Assembly (NCBI GenBank): GCA_020650975.1
Contig: JAIPMN010001537.1
Coordinates: 1-37,415, forward strand
Length of the DNA stretch: 37,415 nt
Direction: 5' to 3'
DNA from: Apostichopus californicus
Taxonomy: Eukaryota; Echinodermata; Holothuroidea; Aspidochirotida; Stichopodidae
Part shown: positions 11,409 through 23,200 of the stretch, piece after piece
How the letters are laid out: each line of letters starts with the position of its first letter
Position numbering within the stretch: the first letter of the stretch is position 1
The notes under the pieces: model-generated
Databases searched by the model: none
What the model saw: the letters and a program-made list of their open reading frames with translations, nothing else
What the model was told of the DNA's origin: nothing
Program-made: the position numbers and the translations under genes

Positions 11409-11841
11409 CACCGTCGTCATCATCAGGAAGACGTTCAGAGAGACGTGCAAGTGCGCCCTCTAATTCTTCATTTTTTACCTCCTTTTCAACTAACTTTCTA
11501 CGCATAACCGTCGCCTCTTGTTCAATAACCATTAACTGAAGTCGAAGCTCCGCCTCCTTCTCTGACGTCACACCTTTCTCCTTTTCTGATTTCTTCGGGT
11601 CGTCCAGCGTCCCGAAACGCATTTTATATCTCTCCAATTCGAAGTCAATCGTCTCTTTCTCTTGTTCAACGTCCGCTAAGCTCTTCCGTAGTACCTCACC
11701 CTCCTCCTCGACCAATTGCAGTTGGCTTTGTAAGTCCCGTTCCCGATCTGTAGACTCCTGCAAGTCGTTTAGTAGAGCGGCAATGTCGTACTCGGCCGTA
11801 GCATCATCTTCCGAAGACGTTGATGACCTGAGTACCAGAAC
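11409..11841 (-). CDS. MTCL: MTCL/SOGA-like coiled-coil protein, internal exon with first conserved coiled-coil block
   Basis: The exon encodes 144 residues plus one nucleotide. The first ~24 residues are acidic and Ser-rich (SSTSSEDDATAEYD). A long coiled coil follows: DLQSQLQLVEEEGEVLRKSL, then FELERYKMRFGTLDD, then EAELRLQLMVIEQEATVMRR, ending in an acidic PDDDDG tail. The order matches the SOGA/MTCL block seen in vertebrates: a QLQ..EEE..LRK helix, an ELQKY/YG.LD linker, then EAEL.LRL.LVEEEA with an R+K+.E.E.EN ending. The acceptor is CTTTATCAG and the donor is GTGAGT (11408-11403), leaving phase 1. An internal CAG 15 nt inside the start is an alternative acceptor that also keeps frame. 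MTCL proteins crosslink microtubules and act at the Golgi or cell cortex in vertebrates; that function is transferred from the family. A TGACGTCA palindrome lies inside the coding sequence (11573-11580). Confidence 0.88.
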
Positions 11842-12440
11842 CTGATAAAGCAGATTGTGTACAATAAAGTTACAATTTTAAGTGCTAAGACGGTTTTTAA
11901 CGACCATACATGATGCCATTGGTATCATAAAAAAGTGAACGGACAAAGTCACCGAAGGCTGAGATGTTAAATTTTCAATCAAATGTATAAGAAGTGTCTT
12001 TAGGCTGTCTACAGACCGAGACACACAAGACAAATAAGTATCCCATGGTATAAAAAATATCCCTCAGAAATATTTGTCTAATGGAGAAGCAAATTGCCAA
12101 GTTAGCTAATGATAAATTGGGTCTTTCCTTTTTTTGGCTGAAGAAATGAAAGAAATCACTTTCTATTAAGCACAGGCGCCTCTGATTAAGGTATAATTCA
12201 AGCTGTGTGTCTGACAGTTGCGGCGGACATTCTGATTAAAAATCGTTATTAGAGGGGTAATTTGGGTTTGTTCAACGGTTCCATCAGCTGCCAGATTTGA
12301 CTAAGGACAAAGAGGAAGTCAGATTTGTGAGGGGAAAAAAGGCCCTTCGATTGGGCACCAATGTTTCTTAATTCATGTATATACTTTACGCTATAATTAA
12401 TTTATCAATGAGAGGTCTCTACAGGTGGAAACCATTGATG

Positions 12441-12790
12441 TGTCCTCACAGCTTCAACTTTTGTCTACTGAAGTTCAAAAGTCTATACAACGATCGCAAT
12501 AACACCCTTTCAGAGTTACTTATGTAATACGTTAGAAACATTGTCAGGTCACCAAAAAAACATTGTGACGTTTGTCAGAGGTCATAGTGACAACCGAAAT
12601 ATCACATATTATTATGTCCTCACAGTTTCAACTTTTGTCTAAAGATCAAAGGTCTAAACAACGATCGCAAACACCTTTGCTGAGTTACTTCTCACGTACT
12701 AATGTAATGCTTTACTATAGAAACATTGTCAGGTTACAAGACAAAACATTGTGATATATGTCAGAGGTCATAGTGACAACCGAAATATCA
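12441..12790. repeat. Two-copy tandem duplication, offset 174 bp
   Basis: Copy 1 spans 12441-12604 and copy 2 spans 12615-12790. Shared blocks in order are TGTCCTCACAG.TTCAACTT, ACAACGATCGCAA, GAAACATTGTCAGGT and GTCATAGTGACAACCGAAAT. The copies differ by substitutions and by an indel of about 12 nt in the middle, so the duplication is not recent. It lies in the large intron of the MTCL-like gene. Confidence 0.9.
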
Positions 12791-15539
12791 TAAAGGTTAT
12801 AAGCATTCTTTTATCAAATAACGTCATTGAAACGCTATGATAACGCTTACAAATTATTACAAAATTTATGGTTTGATGTAACTGTTCACTTCAGCGCAAG
12901 GGTGACTTATGGGATGAAGTAAGGCAGAAATTGTTAAGAATCCCAAGAAAACAGAAATATTTTTAGTTCGAAGTAGTGGTTCTACATCTATCCCGTTCTT
13001 TAACTTATTCATCTTTAAAATTTGCTACGTGGTTGCCCCTTTATGGTCTAAATCTACAATGATGACATCTCTTTAGTCCAGAATTAACTGCTATGTTTAA
13101 TTTGATTTATCAATTTCAACAACTCCACCAAAACAGTTTCCACTTCATATTACCAACATTCATTAAAAACAGTATATGTTGTGAAATTGTTGTCTATGGC
13201 CATACAAACCCTCTGTATATTCTTATTGAACTTCACGCTGCTTCTGATGGGCTGATCTTTTACAGTCTATTTTCTAGACTGAGAACTCCAGCCATTTTTA
13301 TTGATGATACCTTAGATATTTAGAGAGTTCTTTCTCAAAAGGCAAGGTGAAGAAAAGTAAGCACCATATAGTGAAGTTATCGTAAATGTCTGTGTTATTT
13401 CAAAACTTATCTGTGCGGTTAATTTCATCCTTCAACAGCACCTTAGAGGTGTTAATTTTGGCGGAATATAAGTGATTAAACTGATTATGTTTCTGTTTTA
13501 CCTCCATGGTTTCAGGTACCTTGCCATGTATACCTTTCATTTGGTGGTCAAATATTTAAAACCAGATTGTGACAATTTCAAGGAAAAACACAGCTTTTTT
13601 TTACACAAGTCTATCACCAAAAGTTATAAAGATTGGAACAAGACAAAGTAGCAATTAACTGATTAATTACAGCCTCATTCACAAGTCAACGCACTACACA
13701 TGTATATGCTATACAATCCATACATACGGACCACACAGCTGGGCTCTAATTGGGGACTTAATTAGCCACTTCGCCATAAGAGCATATCGATTTACACTAT
13801 GTGAAAAACAATAAAGGGGAATTGGCTCATTAATTTGCGATTGTTAATTACGACAGTGACCGATATTTGAAGGTCAAATGGTCGTTGCTTACATGACGTA
13901 TGTCAATATGGATTAGCCCATGGGTTTGAGGTAGATTTGTGGAATGCTTCGGCATAAATTACCCTGATTGAGGGTCTCTTCTATAATATCTAGAATGATT
14001 ATATATCGAAAATGATTCCGCCCAGCCCCTCCCCTCCCCTGTGACCAATGCAAGTAATAAAACAGCAACCATAATATTCATATAAATTGCTTACATATAA
14101 TCGAACGATTTAACTGACGAGGTATACATGTATATATGAGGCACAACATGACACGAGCATATTTAAAAATGGACAAGATAAGTTCAGAGGCGAGTACTGA
14201 ACTTTGAATATAAAACACGCTTTGACTCGTGCATATTTACATACGATAAATGTCACGTGACTAGCACATCATGCAATTCCGAAATAAATACAATCCACAA
14301 AAGTCTAGCAGAGGATATCACGAATGTGTGCATAGTTAAAACGTTAAGCAGACATGTTTTTCGTCTTCTATGGAACTATGGTTCTATAGCCCGTACAATT
14401 TGCCTATACGATGCACACAACTTGTTCATGTGATAACGTTTATAAACGGTTAACGAGTCCAAATGTAGCAAAACCATCACTAACTGGCCGAAATATTGAT
14501 TGTAGAATCTCAAAATGGAAAAGAAAAGGTCAATATTGGCATAACAATCACAACAGTTTAAGATGATTGATGAATCGATGGAGAGCACTGTGATTTGTAC
14601 TTTTGTTACATCTTTGTTTGTAGCCTAACGTTAAGTCAACGGAAAAGTATGATGCACTGCATACAGCCTATACCGGTAACTATATAACTTAATTTAACAA
14701 CGCTCTACGGAAATTCGAGTCATGTTTCATCTGAGTCAATCTCAGAACTTTCGTTTCATAATGTTGCAAGGAATTATTATTCTGAATAAGCACATTATTC
14801 ACAAATCCCCTTCTTCTTTAGATTGTGATCCCAATTCCTCGCCTGCATTTATAGAGGCCTTTCATTTATATCCTAAAGTGTGCACAGCCATTTAAAGTTC
14901 TCTTGTTTGTTGAACACTTCATACGGCATTATGCATAACCCACAGGAATTATCGGTTTAGGCATATACCTCCTACAATTTCAACAATACTTGATTAAGCC
15001 TATACTTCATCGCACGGTCGTTCGGACGTAACACCATAAATCATAGTGTGTATTCAGTCATTACGTAGAACTTACTAGCCTATACCAACCGCACACTTAT
15101 GGCTGAGGTGACAAAGGGTTTATTAAACTAGACTTGGAATAGTTTTAAAGGTCCTTATAGGTTAACGGTAAAGTTCGAAACCTATCCATGTAAGAGGATA
15201 TTGTCAAACTACAGTCTAGTCAACCCCAATTGATTTGACGTTGTATTGAAGGGAGGGGGAAAAACCAATGATATTACTCTCCATAAAAAGCCTACGAACA
15301 ATCTTGTTTCTTGTGAAAAATATCTTGATATAAACGTCATGTTTGCATGTTAATGTCATAGTGCTATTCGGACTATAGGAGGTAAAATATGCTAGTTTCC
15401 TCCTTATTTTACTTAAATATTTTCCATAATAGTATACAAAAAAGAATATCACAAAGTATCATATTCATGTCCCTCTCATACTCCTTTCACGACGCACTAT
15501 GCACCGAGACGAAGAAGTCACAGCGTCTCAAAAGATTTC

Positions 15540-15562
15540 NNNNNNNNNNNCCCCCCCCCCCC
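15540..15562. other. Assembly gap followed by C12
   Basis: Eleven N bases (15540-15550) adjoin twelve C bases. The gap is probably a homopolymer that failed to resolve, so its true length is unknown. Any open frame through it is unreliable. Confidence 0.98.
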
Positions 15563-17083
15563 TTGAACAAATTACATTGAATATTTTCTCTTTTGTAGTC
15601 CTTCAGAATATAAGGAGGACATTTTTCTTCTAATAAAAAGCACGAGTCATACACACACATACATACGTACGATTTCAGGATTGTGTAAATGCGATTTTTT
15701 TTATATAACGTATAGCTACACACACTGCAGTACATGCAAACACACTGAAGCTTCACTGCGCATATATGAAGTACATTGTACATGCAGACGATAGATTAGT
15801 AAGAGATCTGTACTATATATCGTAACAACAGAACCAGTTCGTTTGTTACAGAAAGTCTATGAGCATGCTATAGCTAATATTACCCTGACTCTATGCAAGC
15901 AATGCAGCTCCTCATAAGCCCCAGGGAAACTGCCAATCAAATTTGTGAAGCATGACAACATTTTTCGGGCGACAATTAATGAGTATATGAGATTGCAGTA
16001 TAAGACTGGGCAGTGTATAGGCTGTACATATATTTACAACTGGTTTGCAACGTCTGACAGCCTACTACACTCTACTACTGTAGTCGTAATCAAACAACGT
16101 GTGATGAGAAACAGACGGTATACAACGAAGGAAAACGTATTTCGGCAAGTAATAAAAAGGATCAAACATGGCAGATTATGCTGCGGATAAACTGAATGTG
16201 ACATTAATGACAATGTTTAGTAAAACTTCAACACATGCAAAGGCTTATACAGTTATGTGATTAATAGTTAGAACTTACAAGTTACAACAAAACATTCGTC
16301 ATTTGACAGGAGAAAACCTATTGAAATTTGGTCTATAAATCAATAGCACTTTTTATTTCTGTTATATCTTAGTTCATTGTTATTGTAACCGTGTACATCA
16401 AGAATATTTCTATCGCTGAACCATTTAATTACGAAACATACCGGTCTTCAAATGAAATAAACAGCCCATGTAAAAGCAATTCTTTCTGTTAACATATTTT
16501 GTTATTTAGAAGGGAAATAGTAAAGCCAATCAATTAATATATATATTTCTCAATGCGTAAACATATTCTAGCTCCGACGAATGGTACAGTGTGATACAGA
16601 TGCTTGTAAATGTATCACCTGGCATGGCCGGAAACTAGGAAGAGCATGCGCAAAATATTAACAGATTTCACATTTTAAGACTATTAAAACTAAAATCTCT
16701 TTCAAGTTTGGCATCTCACATTAGCGTACATTGACATTTAAGTTAACGAACCGTATATGCTAAATATTATACGAAATAGACGCCGCGGTTCAAACGAGCC
16801 GATTGTCACCTCAGTGACACCTCAAGATTTAGTAATAGGATACAATTGAAGCATTGTTAATATTTACATGCAAAGAGTGTGTGCCATAACGTGAAGCAGA
16901 ACACCAAACAGTGCAGTGAACCAAACGGCACGCACACGTGAATTACATGCATGAAAAGGTTCATTCATACAAAGTCCGCCACTTCAACCTTTAAAGCGGT
17001 GAATTCTTTATAGAAAATCAAATATATTTCATACAGAAAAAAAAGTTGTCATGTGTATTCGCAGGATCACTTCAACAAGTTAT

Positions 17084-17132
17084 ACCTATAGGTTCCTATA
17101 GGTATTTATTATACCTATAGGAACCAATAGGT
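17084..17132. repeat. Inverted repeat with 22-bp arms and 5-nt loop
   Basis: The left arm ACCTATAGGTTCCTATAGGT plus AT (17084-17105) and the right arm (17111-17132) are complementary at 21 of 22 positions around the loop TTATT. Each arm is itself built from repeated CCTATAGG palindromes. It would form a stable hairpin in RNA or a cruciform in DNA, and it sits inside the large intron. Confidence 0.9.
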
Positions 17133-17647
17133 TCACAAGAATATAGGCCTATATATATATATCTATTTAACTTACTTAATACATCAGAGAAGTCTTGGAT
17201 TTTTTGCTATATCACAGCAGGGGAGTTGCTGCACATTCAAGTGAAAGTCACAACACAATGATGTATGGATATTGTAATTATCATTTATGGATACAAAATT
17301 TTCTTTAAGGGGCGTGCAAGGGAATAGTTTCGTATAGTGTATACATACTGCAGGGTTGTTGATCTGTTAATAAGTTTATTTCAAATACAGAGAAATACAT
17401 GAGACATCTTCATCAGTCTATACCTCGTCATATCTATGAGCATCTGTTCGATCTACTTTGCTTGCAATTAAATGGAACGTATAGAGTTTATGACCTCCCT
17501 GTCTAAGTCACTTGAACATTACGAAATATGCAAATGAAACAATTTGAGAATATGCAGATTTTTTGGTGTTTGCATGCAAAACTTTGGCGTGATCCCATGC
17601 ATGCATATCGTGCAGTGCAAATATTAGCATGCAATATATTCACAGAC

Positions 17648-17716
17648 CTTTTCTTTCATGGATTGTGATGATCCTTCCGCTTCTGATTTGGCTATTTTAC
17701 GCCGCAAGAACTCAAC
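17648..17716 (-). CDS. MTCL: MTCL/SOGA-like coiled-coil protein, internal exon (most 5' exon supported)
   Basis: This 69-nt exon encodes 23 residues beginning VEFLRRKIAKSEAEG and ending QSMKEK, a charged, heptad-like segment. On the minus strand it is preceded by a pyrimidine-rich acceptor (TACCTCTCACCTAG) and followed by GTCTGTGA, a weaker donor. Both ends are phase 0, as is the acceptor of the next exon at 11841, so splicing keeps the frame and joins two helical segments. In vertebrate MTCL proteins a long coiled coil precedes the block found in the next exon, which fits this position. A GTGAGT donor at 17790-17785, in phase with an upstream segment ending IEYVQ, would leave a 74-nt intron before this exon; I regard that as possible only. 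Assignment to the gene is by position, phase and composition; the exon is too short for homology to prove it. Confidence 0.6.
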
Positions 17717-19765
17717 CTAGGTGAGAGGTACATATAATGACGAAAATATAAGTAAAAAATAACATCAATATGAATAATATACTTACTCACTTGCACGTAC
17801 TCAATTGGCTTACAAAGGGTATAGGCTATTTTAGGCAGCCAAACCGCAGGACATCATGCGATGCCATATATTTGGTTTAAGAATCCTGTAAGTAGATTTT
17901 CCTCGAAAACTGCATGGAGATTGCAGCCCCTACTGCCAACCTTTTGACAACAGTTGCTGTGATCAATATATGAACAATTGTATACATCTAAATCTATAAA
18001 ATTCATAGTCGAAACAATACCTATACATTATAGATATTATGTAATTATTCCTAGTTAACTATACTGCCTTGGTTGACAGCTTTGCATATAGTTCCAACGA
18101 CAGCGGTTTATTTATAAGCTGTATTAGGCATGTATCCAATTTTGAAATGCTTTCGTTTTCTTGAATACAATAAAGCGAAAGAAGAATACGCAAATGTCAA
18201 CAGAATTCTTTTGTTTACTAATTGCGTTCCTCTGTTACATGTCACAGATGATGTTATATGTTCAATAATCTTTAAGTGAATCAATACGTGATTAGCTAGA
18301 CCAAGCCCGAAGGATTCTCAAAGTTCATTGGTTTCAGCTGCTAGGCTACTGAACTGTACTTCAGATTATCCAGGGAGATCTAACAGAAATCCCCCTTTTT
18401 TTACAACAAACAAGAAATCCTGAATATTGATTATGCCAATATCCCAGGTTTTACACCTATAGGAAGAAAATATGAATTTTAATTTTTGGGAAAATATATT
18501 CTCATATGCATTCCTTCAAAACACGTCCTCAATCACATCACGTACAATTAAAAAAAACTTTTTTTTTCTTCCTCAAAACTATGAAATTAACAATAATCGA
18601 AATTAACAATGATATATCTTCATATATATATATATATATATATTACTAGTTAATCTCCATTCACCTGACCCAGATGTAAATCCCAAGTGATCAAGCCATC
18701 TCTTAAATTTGTCTGACGTAAGTGAATTTCTTATTTTCATATCCCTTTGGCAATTTTCCCCGAAATGTACTCTATCAGATATGGAACATTAAACAAATAT
18801 TCGACTCAGCCGCCTACAGCCATGTATAGAGTTGACTTTAAACTGTGATCGCTATTTAGAGATTAAGTCCTTCTGTCGCTGCTTTTAAATAAAAAAATAT
18901 AAAAAAATTATGCGAATGATTGTTATCACTTTGTAGCTTAAATATTCAGTTTAAGAATTGATTAACGCTAGATCTTATCGATTGAAATAACGACTTATCG
19001 ATAATAACATTAAGAAAAACATGTTACTTGATCATATGTGGTGGTGCATGGAGTTCAACGCACTACAGAATTTTAAACCAGTGTGACATTTTCATCAGTC
19101 TTTTTTTATCTGTTATATTTCCACCTCTCTTTACGGAACATATTTATGGTGTGACGTCAGAACAAATTAAAATGCAATGTGTCAATAAAAGATTAATTTG
19201 TATTTGGGATATCTATTTAGGTAAAACCCATTGTTTTTCGATAAAATATCTATATATTGATATATTATTTACACAAAAGATACCTGTAGATCCCAGTATA
19301 AATATTTCTACGTCTAATCTCAACTGACCCGCAAATTGCCGCCGCAACCCACCAGGCTTATGCTCCCTCGCGATACTTGCAAAAAAAACACACATACTGC
19401 TCGATTATTGGCAAACTCCAATAACGAAGTCATTTGGACAGTTTTGTATGTACCAATGATCTTCCGAGAAAGTGGCATTACATCATAAGTAATGTGTGGT
19501 GTATATCGTTACAGTATCAATTTAATTATCAATTTGTTAATTGTTTGTTTACGACTGATTAATGACACCGTACAGGCATGAAGTCAATAATATATTATAA
19601 ACAAGTACACAGTAACATACATGCGCACGAAAGCGATTTTTGATACTGCATAGTTGTTGCTATAGCCAGTGACTACTCACACCTTATGTAATAACACATA
19701 ATTCAACAGAATGCCAATCCACTTGGAGAAATTCTCCATTAGAAAACAATTTGGAGAAAATTCAT
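17717..19765. other. Non-coding stretch upstream of the first supported exon
   Basis: Probably intron of the MTCL-like gene. An in-phase minus-strand donor (GTGAGT at 17790-17785) lies 74 nt before the exon. An (AT)11 microsatellite and one TGACGTCA (19152) are present. The plus frame at 19028-19327 has no recognisable product. Confidence 0.5.
18622..18643. repeat. (AT)n microsatellite
   Basis: Eleven AT units are present. Shorter AT runs occur at 17150-17162, 22459-22470 and 23169-23180. Confidence 0.9.
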
Positions 19766-20256
19766 TCACGACATCTGCCAAACGTGGTAGAAATTAGGCT
19801 AATGAACGACCCCTTCAAAGCTTCCGTCCGTTGGACAGCAGTGTATGGTCAAGAGAATTTTGGATTCTGAAATTAAAAAGTAAGTATACGCCAAATGCCG
19901 AAGGCATAAATACACCAGCGGTGGATTAACGATTTCATAAGAATCTTAACTGTTTCTCCTATAAACTACTTCTTTCGGCCTTCCACCATATTTGTGACCT
20001 CATTTTCTGGCGTTAAGTTTGCTTCTGTATCCAAGATGAAGCCACTCAGGAAATGAATAGGACTTAAATTAGCTTCTAAGGCTTCCCTCTGCCGTGTATT
20101 TGAAAGCTTTACGGCCTAATTTGTGAACACACGTTCGAAATTAGTTGGAAGGCCCTCTGTAAACATTGTGATGAAATTGTTACGAGGTCGTGAGAGATGG
20201 TAGTAAATACGATACGTCAAATCTCGAACTGCATGAGACTGCAAGAATGAAAGGAA
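19766..20256 (-). pseudogene. Broken transposase remnant, probably hAT superfamily
   Basis: On the minus strand a frame of 97 codons runs from 20256 to a TAG at 19968-19966, broken only by an in-frame TAG at 20118-20116. Before the break it reads RDLTYRIYYHL and FTEGLPTNFERVFTN; after it, KLSNTRQREALEANLSPIHF and TEANLTPENEV. The segment (A)NLSPIHFL...LTPEN resembles the TP.H.LAN.L(DP)..LT.E stretch near the end of many hAT and ZBED-type transposases. A second piece at about 19862-19766 reads LLTIHCCPTDGSFEGVVH, a stop, then PNFYHVWQMS, loosely like the conserved C-terminal IP.SSA..ERSFS...H..LRN region of that superfamily. Upstream (20460-20700) further fragments with stops look helical. It is therefore a dead copy. 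The family call is by eye and moderate at best; another decayed gene is the alternative. Confidence 0.45.
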
Positions 20257-23200
20257 TCACGTGATATAATTTCACTTTCGTTTTTTGATACATTTCGGTC
20301 GGGAAGGCAGATAATTTACAACGTTACGCAGCTACATACATGGTTTACGTGGGAGAAGCCGAATGGCTTGTAACTTGCACTTCCCTCCAGGTGTTCATTC
20401 AAAATGGATACATATAAGTTTGTTTCTTCCCTAACAAAGAAACTTACGCGAAAGAAAGAAACCTAAAGGGTCAGTTTCTTGTATTTTAAGTGCAGCAGTT
20501 TTAACTATATTGGCCGTTTTTCTGCCTCAGACTGGTAGGCATATAGTGATTTCAATATGCTTGTGACGTCATTCAATCAATCAACTGTATTGGGCAGTAT
20601 TCCAGCCTTCAGTTCCAACCCTGATATTGTTTATGGAATAGCCTGGACAAAATTTATGTTGCCAATGACCAATTTCCCAACGACGATATTAAAAAAAAAC
20701 ATCTTGTCTCAGCGATTTTGCTAACAATATAAAATCGTGGACGAAACACGTTTTATATCGGCAAACGATCTTAGCCGCCTGAAGAAGCGAAACTTGGCAA
20801 TCTCATTCCCGAATAGATAATCTATCGTCATAGGGGACCTAAAGGTTTATGGGTCGATCTACGAAGGCTGTTTTTATTTAATATACACAGTTCGCAACGT
20901 CTTTTTTAAATGTATTAAAACCCGCTGAAACTAAATAGCTCAACTTTACGAGTAGTTGACACGAGTATAGCCAAAATTAACGACAACCAACGCGTGTGGT
21001 ACACATCTCTGTTCGTATTTATACTGATGGTCGCCTAATGGCCTTATATAAGTAACGATGATTGCTTGCCAAGATGGCAGAAATATTATAAAATGCCTTG
21101 TAATTTAAGTAAACAACGTCGCTCAATCTTTCTGAATATTATCTAGAATGCTGCCTCAAAAGACCCTATCAAAGTATCAAATTAATTTCTAAGACTCCTC
21201 TATAATATCGCCTAAGTGTTGTTTCGTTAACACAAATTTCATTACTTTTCAAGCTCGTGTATATGGACAAACGAACATCAGTGCACGGTCAGTGGGTGAC
21301 AAAGGTTTATATTAAGTCTACACATTGTGTGTGGTAGTTTGGATTGATTCATCAATAGAAGATGAGTTCGTTTAAGCATATAGGTGAAGGCGAGTTCCAT
21401 ACACCGTTACATTCTATTGTTTTTTTTTTGTACATATATAGTTCAGGTCTTTGGTCGAGTGGGCAATGTTTGTACTTCTGTCTTTACTTCTAACACATGC
21501 GGTACAAACTTGATAATACAAACGATATACCCGATATGCTTACTTTTCAATGTTATGTATACATATCACCTTTAAATAAAGGATGTAATTATCCATAGAA
21601 ACCATAACGTACAGAGGTTTAATAATTAGCTACCTTGATAATTATGTCCCTTTATGACCACATAAATTTTCTCTCCTGACGTAATTGTGACATGTATGAG
21701 CAAAGCCGTCTATTTTCCACCGATGCCATTGCTGTCTCTATGTATTACATTCTGTCTGTTGTTTTGGTTCATTATTTCATTCATGTATCTTTACATTGTG
21801 TTGTACAAGCTATAAGACACTCCATACTTGTCCAGTTACGTTTATCACGAGTCTTCATGCAAGCTTCCTTATATGGGCATACAACTTTCTATGAACCTTC
21901 CTTCTTCTCAAACACTTCAAAGACAAACACATATTTCTCTCAATTTCTCTCGAACGAAAATTTCTCCATTGAACACGTAGTGTTCTTCCCTTTTACGTTT
22001 TCCTTTCATGGCATAGTTACATCTCATTTGCAAACAGAATAATTTTGCCTGCATTCTTCCAAGAAATCAAACCCAATTAATCTTCATAACAGCGCAAACA
22101 AAGCACTATAAGAGCAATACCTTAGGTATACTTCCATAGTGAATATATATCTTTGCGCATAGTTTATAGCCTATATATAGTATCTTACAGACCACTCCGC
22201 CATTCCGCATTACCATATACTTGCAATTCAATTTTACTTTCGTGTCAATGCCGATCAGAGAAATCTTTGATGAATCGCCCATGCAGTTCATTTGATAATC
22301 TAATGAAGATCGTTGACTCTATGCCTGCAGTTCGTTGACATGCTTGTTTGTTCATCTGCTAGGCATAAACTGCCGACTCATTTAGCGCTGCGGTGATGTA
22401 GTAAGACAATGTTGCTAGTCGCAGCGAGATGCAGCTGCCTTGGAACAAGCATGCGGGATATATATATATATGAATCCTGCAGAGACCAATTATTTTTGGT
22501 TTCAAGTGATGTCGAAGAAGATACACAGGAACAGGAATGAAGAAAGGATCGTTAGGTTTGACAATAGAGTGGTCAGGAACAACTCATCTTACCGTACAAG
22601 ATAACGATATTCAACGACATATCTACCGCATTTATTAAGATGTATATTCAATTTTGTGAACCCTATTGATAAGATTTCTATGTTACCAAAATAAGCACCT
22701 TGTGAAATTAACCGGCCTCCTTTGGCTTTAAGCAATCAATAAGGGTCGTTTCCTTCAATCGTTTAAGAAAATCAAATATAAATGTCTTTTTTAATTACAT
22801 GTCACAGGTGCTTCAAGGATTTTATCAAAAAGATAAGGAAATTATGTCAAATGAGAAAAACTGAATTTTTATAGGCATGTGTTGTAAAACAAACAGTTTG
22901 AAGAATAAATCAAGTGCGAGTGTGTCAAATACTGTTCATTTAAAACGACCATGTCACTTTTGAAACAAAGCATTATTCGTACCCCTCTAATCAAACTATA
23001 TTTCGACATCCAAAATATAAAGTAAGAATTACAAAGATGTTGTTAGATATAAAAAGCAATATAACTCCTCGAAACGGTGAACATTTGAAAGTTGAATGAA
23101 TGTTTCGATTTTTTTTTGTTATGTTTAATGAAACTCAAATCCACTGACTTCCCCAAATAAATCTCCCATATATATATATACATCAGAGCATAGTCGTATA

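Larger units (their letters stand above)
11842..17647 (-). other. Large intron of the MTCL-like gene
   Basis: This 5.8-kb phase-0 intron lies between the exons ending at 17648 and starting at 11841. It contains a two-copy 174-bp duplication (12441-12790), a 22-bp-arm inverted repeat (17084-17132), an assembly gap with a C run (15540-15562), a C-rich tract (14021-14040) and a TAAT-rich stretch near 13745-13855. No additional exon was recognised in it. Confidence 0.6.

Noticed and set aside
15389-15783. Frames crossing the N gap on both strands
   Set aside because: They read through undefined bases and a C12 homopolymer, so the translation is meaningless.
17165-17203. Possible minus-strand 31-nt exon between GATATAG and GTAAGT
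   Set aside because: It would break the phase between the 17716 and 11841 exons, which already join in frame.
21692-22042. 116-codon plus frame with a hydrophobic stretch
   Set aside because: No family, splice context or codon bias was seen. A frame this long is not surprising among six frames of 37 kb.
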